7,259 bases of DNA from Clostridiales bacterium (GTDB taxonomy: Bacteria > Bacillota_A > Clostridia > Oscillospirales > Acutalibacteraceae). A program made the position numbers and the translations under genes. A model generated the notes under the pieces. The model ran no database searches. It was not told the origin of the DNA and saw nothing but the letters and a program-made list of their open reading frames with translations. This document shows, in pieces, positions 6,046-7,259 of this stretch (position 1 is its first letter; each line of letters opens with the position of its first letter). The stretch is taken from contig VSOH01000071.1 of NCBI GenBank assembly GCA_009774735.1, forward strand, positions 1 through 7,259. The letters run 5' to 3'.

Positions 6046-7259
6046 TTATCTGATGCCGTATTTTTCAATAATATAATCCATATCTTTATCTCCTCTTCCT
6101 GAGAGGTTGATAAGAACGGCGCCCTTATCCATCTGCTTGGCAAGCTTAATACCGTAAGCGACAGCGTGGGAGCTTTCTATTGCAGGAATAATACCCTCAA
6201 GTCTTGAAAGCGTATAAAAAGCATCAATTGTTTCATCATCATTAACAGTATCATATTTTACCCTGCCGAGATCGTGCAAAAATGCATGCTCCGGACCTGA
6301 TGACGGATAATCAAGACCGCTTGCTACCGAATAAACAGGAGCAGGCTCTCCGTTTTCATCCTTAAGCATAATACTGTTAAAGCCGTGCATAATTCCCTCA
6401 CTGCCATATGTAAGGCTTGCCGCGTGGTCTCCAAGAGCTGTTCCTCTGCCCAAAGGCTCAATACCATAAATGTCAACAGGGTCATTGAGGAATCCGGAAA
6501 ACATTCCCATCGCATTTGAACCGCCGCCAACGCAGGCAACAACAGCGTCCGGTAATTCACCTGTCATTTCAATGAACTGCTCCCTTGCCTCAATGCCGAC
6601 AACACTCTGGAAATCACGTACCATCATCGGGAACGGGTGAGGGCCTACTACTGAGCCTATACAATAAATTGCATCCTTATACTCATTGCAATATGCCTCA
6701 AACGCAGCATCCACAGCTTCTTTAAGCGTCTGCAGACCATGAGTAACTTCAACAACATTTGCACCGAGAATTTTCATTCTTGCAACATTAGGAGCCTGCT
6801 TCTTTATATCAACAGCACCCATATATATATCACATTCAAGACCGAAATAAGCTGCAGCAGTAGCAAGTGCTACGCCGTGCTGACCCGCACCGGTTTCTGC
6901 AATGACCTTTTTCTTGCCCATATATTTAGCAAGCAAAGCTTCACCCATACAATGATTAAGCTTATGCGCGCCTGTGTGGTTCAGATCCTCTCGCTTTACA
7001 TAAAGCTGAACATTACCGCCTAACTGAGATGACAGCCTTTCAAGGTGGGAAATAGGTGTCGGTCTGCCCTGAAATTCCTTGCGTATACGGCGAAGCTCAT
7101 CTATAAACTTGCGTGATTTGCTTATTGAATAATATGCATCGGTAATCTCGTTCATAGCATTTTGAAGCTCAGGCGGAATAAAAGAACCGCCGTATTTTCC
7201 GAAAAAGCCTGATTTATCAGGATAATTTTTAAAGTAGGTGTCAAAGTCAATATTGTTAT
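6046..7259 (-). CDS. trpB: Tryptophan synthase beta chain, 5' end beyond the window
   Basis: This PLP enzyme joins indole and L-serine to make L-tryptophan in the cytoplasm. The frame stays open through the right edge. Thirty-four codons before the internal ATG at 7155 encode the conserved TrpB N-terminus, including FFGKYGGSFIPPEL, so the true start is just outside and only a few residues are missing. Counting from that internal Met, the PLP lysine is Lys65 in HTGAHKLN, the catalytic Glu is Glu87 in AETGAGQHG (22 residues later, as in E. coli), and the phosphate loop is VGGGSN at 209-214. ESSHAVAY and LSGRGDKD close the fold. HKLNHCMGEALL replaces the more usual HKINN...QALL, suggesting a distinct TrpB subclade, though it is not the divergent TrpB2 type. 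No trpA follows: the stop is 22 bases from a terminator. Whether other trp genes lie upstream cannot be seen. Confidence 0.96.
   Translation of the reverse strand, partial: NNIDFDTYFKNYPDKSGFFGKYGGSFIPPELQNAMNEITDAYYSISKSRKFIDELRRIRKEFQGRPTPISHLERLSSQLGGNVQLYVKREDLNHTGAHKLNHCMGEALLAKYMGKKKVIAETGAGQHGVALATAAAYFGLECDIYMGAVDIKKQAPNVARMKILGANVVEVTHGLQTLKEAVDAAFEAYCNEYKDAIYCIGSVVGPHPFPMMVRDFQSVVGIEAREQFIEMTGELPDAVVACVGGGSNAMGMFSGFLNDPVDIYGIEPLGRGTALGDHAASLTYGSEGIMHGFNSIMLKDENGEPAPVYSVASGLDYPSSGPEHAFLHDLGRVKYDTVNDDETIDAFYTLSRLEGIIPAIESSHAVAYGIKLAKQMDKGAVLINLSGRGDKDMDYIIEKYGIR

Overview
The window looks like a low-GC, gut-type Clostridia chromosome, probably Ruminococcus/Oscillospiraceae-like. This is inferred from AT-rich intergenic DNA, strong AGGAGG-type ribosome binding sites, a secreted arabinan-degrading GH43 lipoprotein, and InlB-type B-repeats and Cys-rich TGD-x-x-C-x-x-C repeats of the kind common in gut Firmicutes surface proteins. 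The species cannot be named from the sequence.

Layout: (1) 1-110 holds two back-to-back intrinsic terminators that close an unseen upstream + strand unit. (2) 111-4107 is a two-gene + strand operon: an ECF-type sigma-70 factor (189-713, probably starting at TTG), then 13 bases later a 1126-residue single-pass membrane protein (727-4107). (3) 4108-4261 is a convergent intergenic region with a GNRA-capped hairpin and a 19-bp bidirectional terminator. (4) 4262-5899 on the - strand encodes a GH43 endo-arabinanase-like lipoprotein with its own sigma-A-type promoter. (5) 5993-6023 is the terminator of trpB. (6) 6046 to the right edge on the - strand is the tryptophan synthase beta chain gene, missing only its extreme 5' end.

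The most notable unit is the sigma factor and large membrane protein pair. The second protein has a short acidic cytoplasmic N-terminus, one membrane helix with positive charges on the inside, and then about 1000 residues outside the cell. The outer part holds three DIDGGWD-type acidic repeats, six InlB/Flg_new B-repeats, an Ig-like segment, four Cys-rich units, a second beta-rich segment and a C-terminal Fn3-like domain. This is the architecture expected of a membrane anti-sigma factor with a huge modular ectodomain. It resembles SigI/RsgI of cellulolytic clostridia in layout, but uses an ECF sigma factor and unrelated sensor modules. Its anti-sigma role is inferred from operon order and topology, since no known anti-sigma motif is visible.

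The arabinanase and trpB genes are separately transcribed on the other strand and are ordinary by comparison. Nothing in the sequence ties the arabinanase to the sigma factor beyond adjacency.
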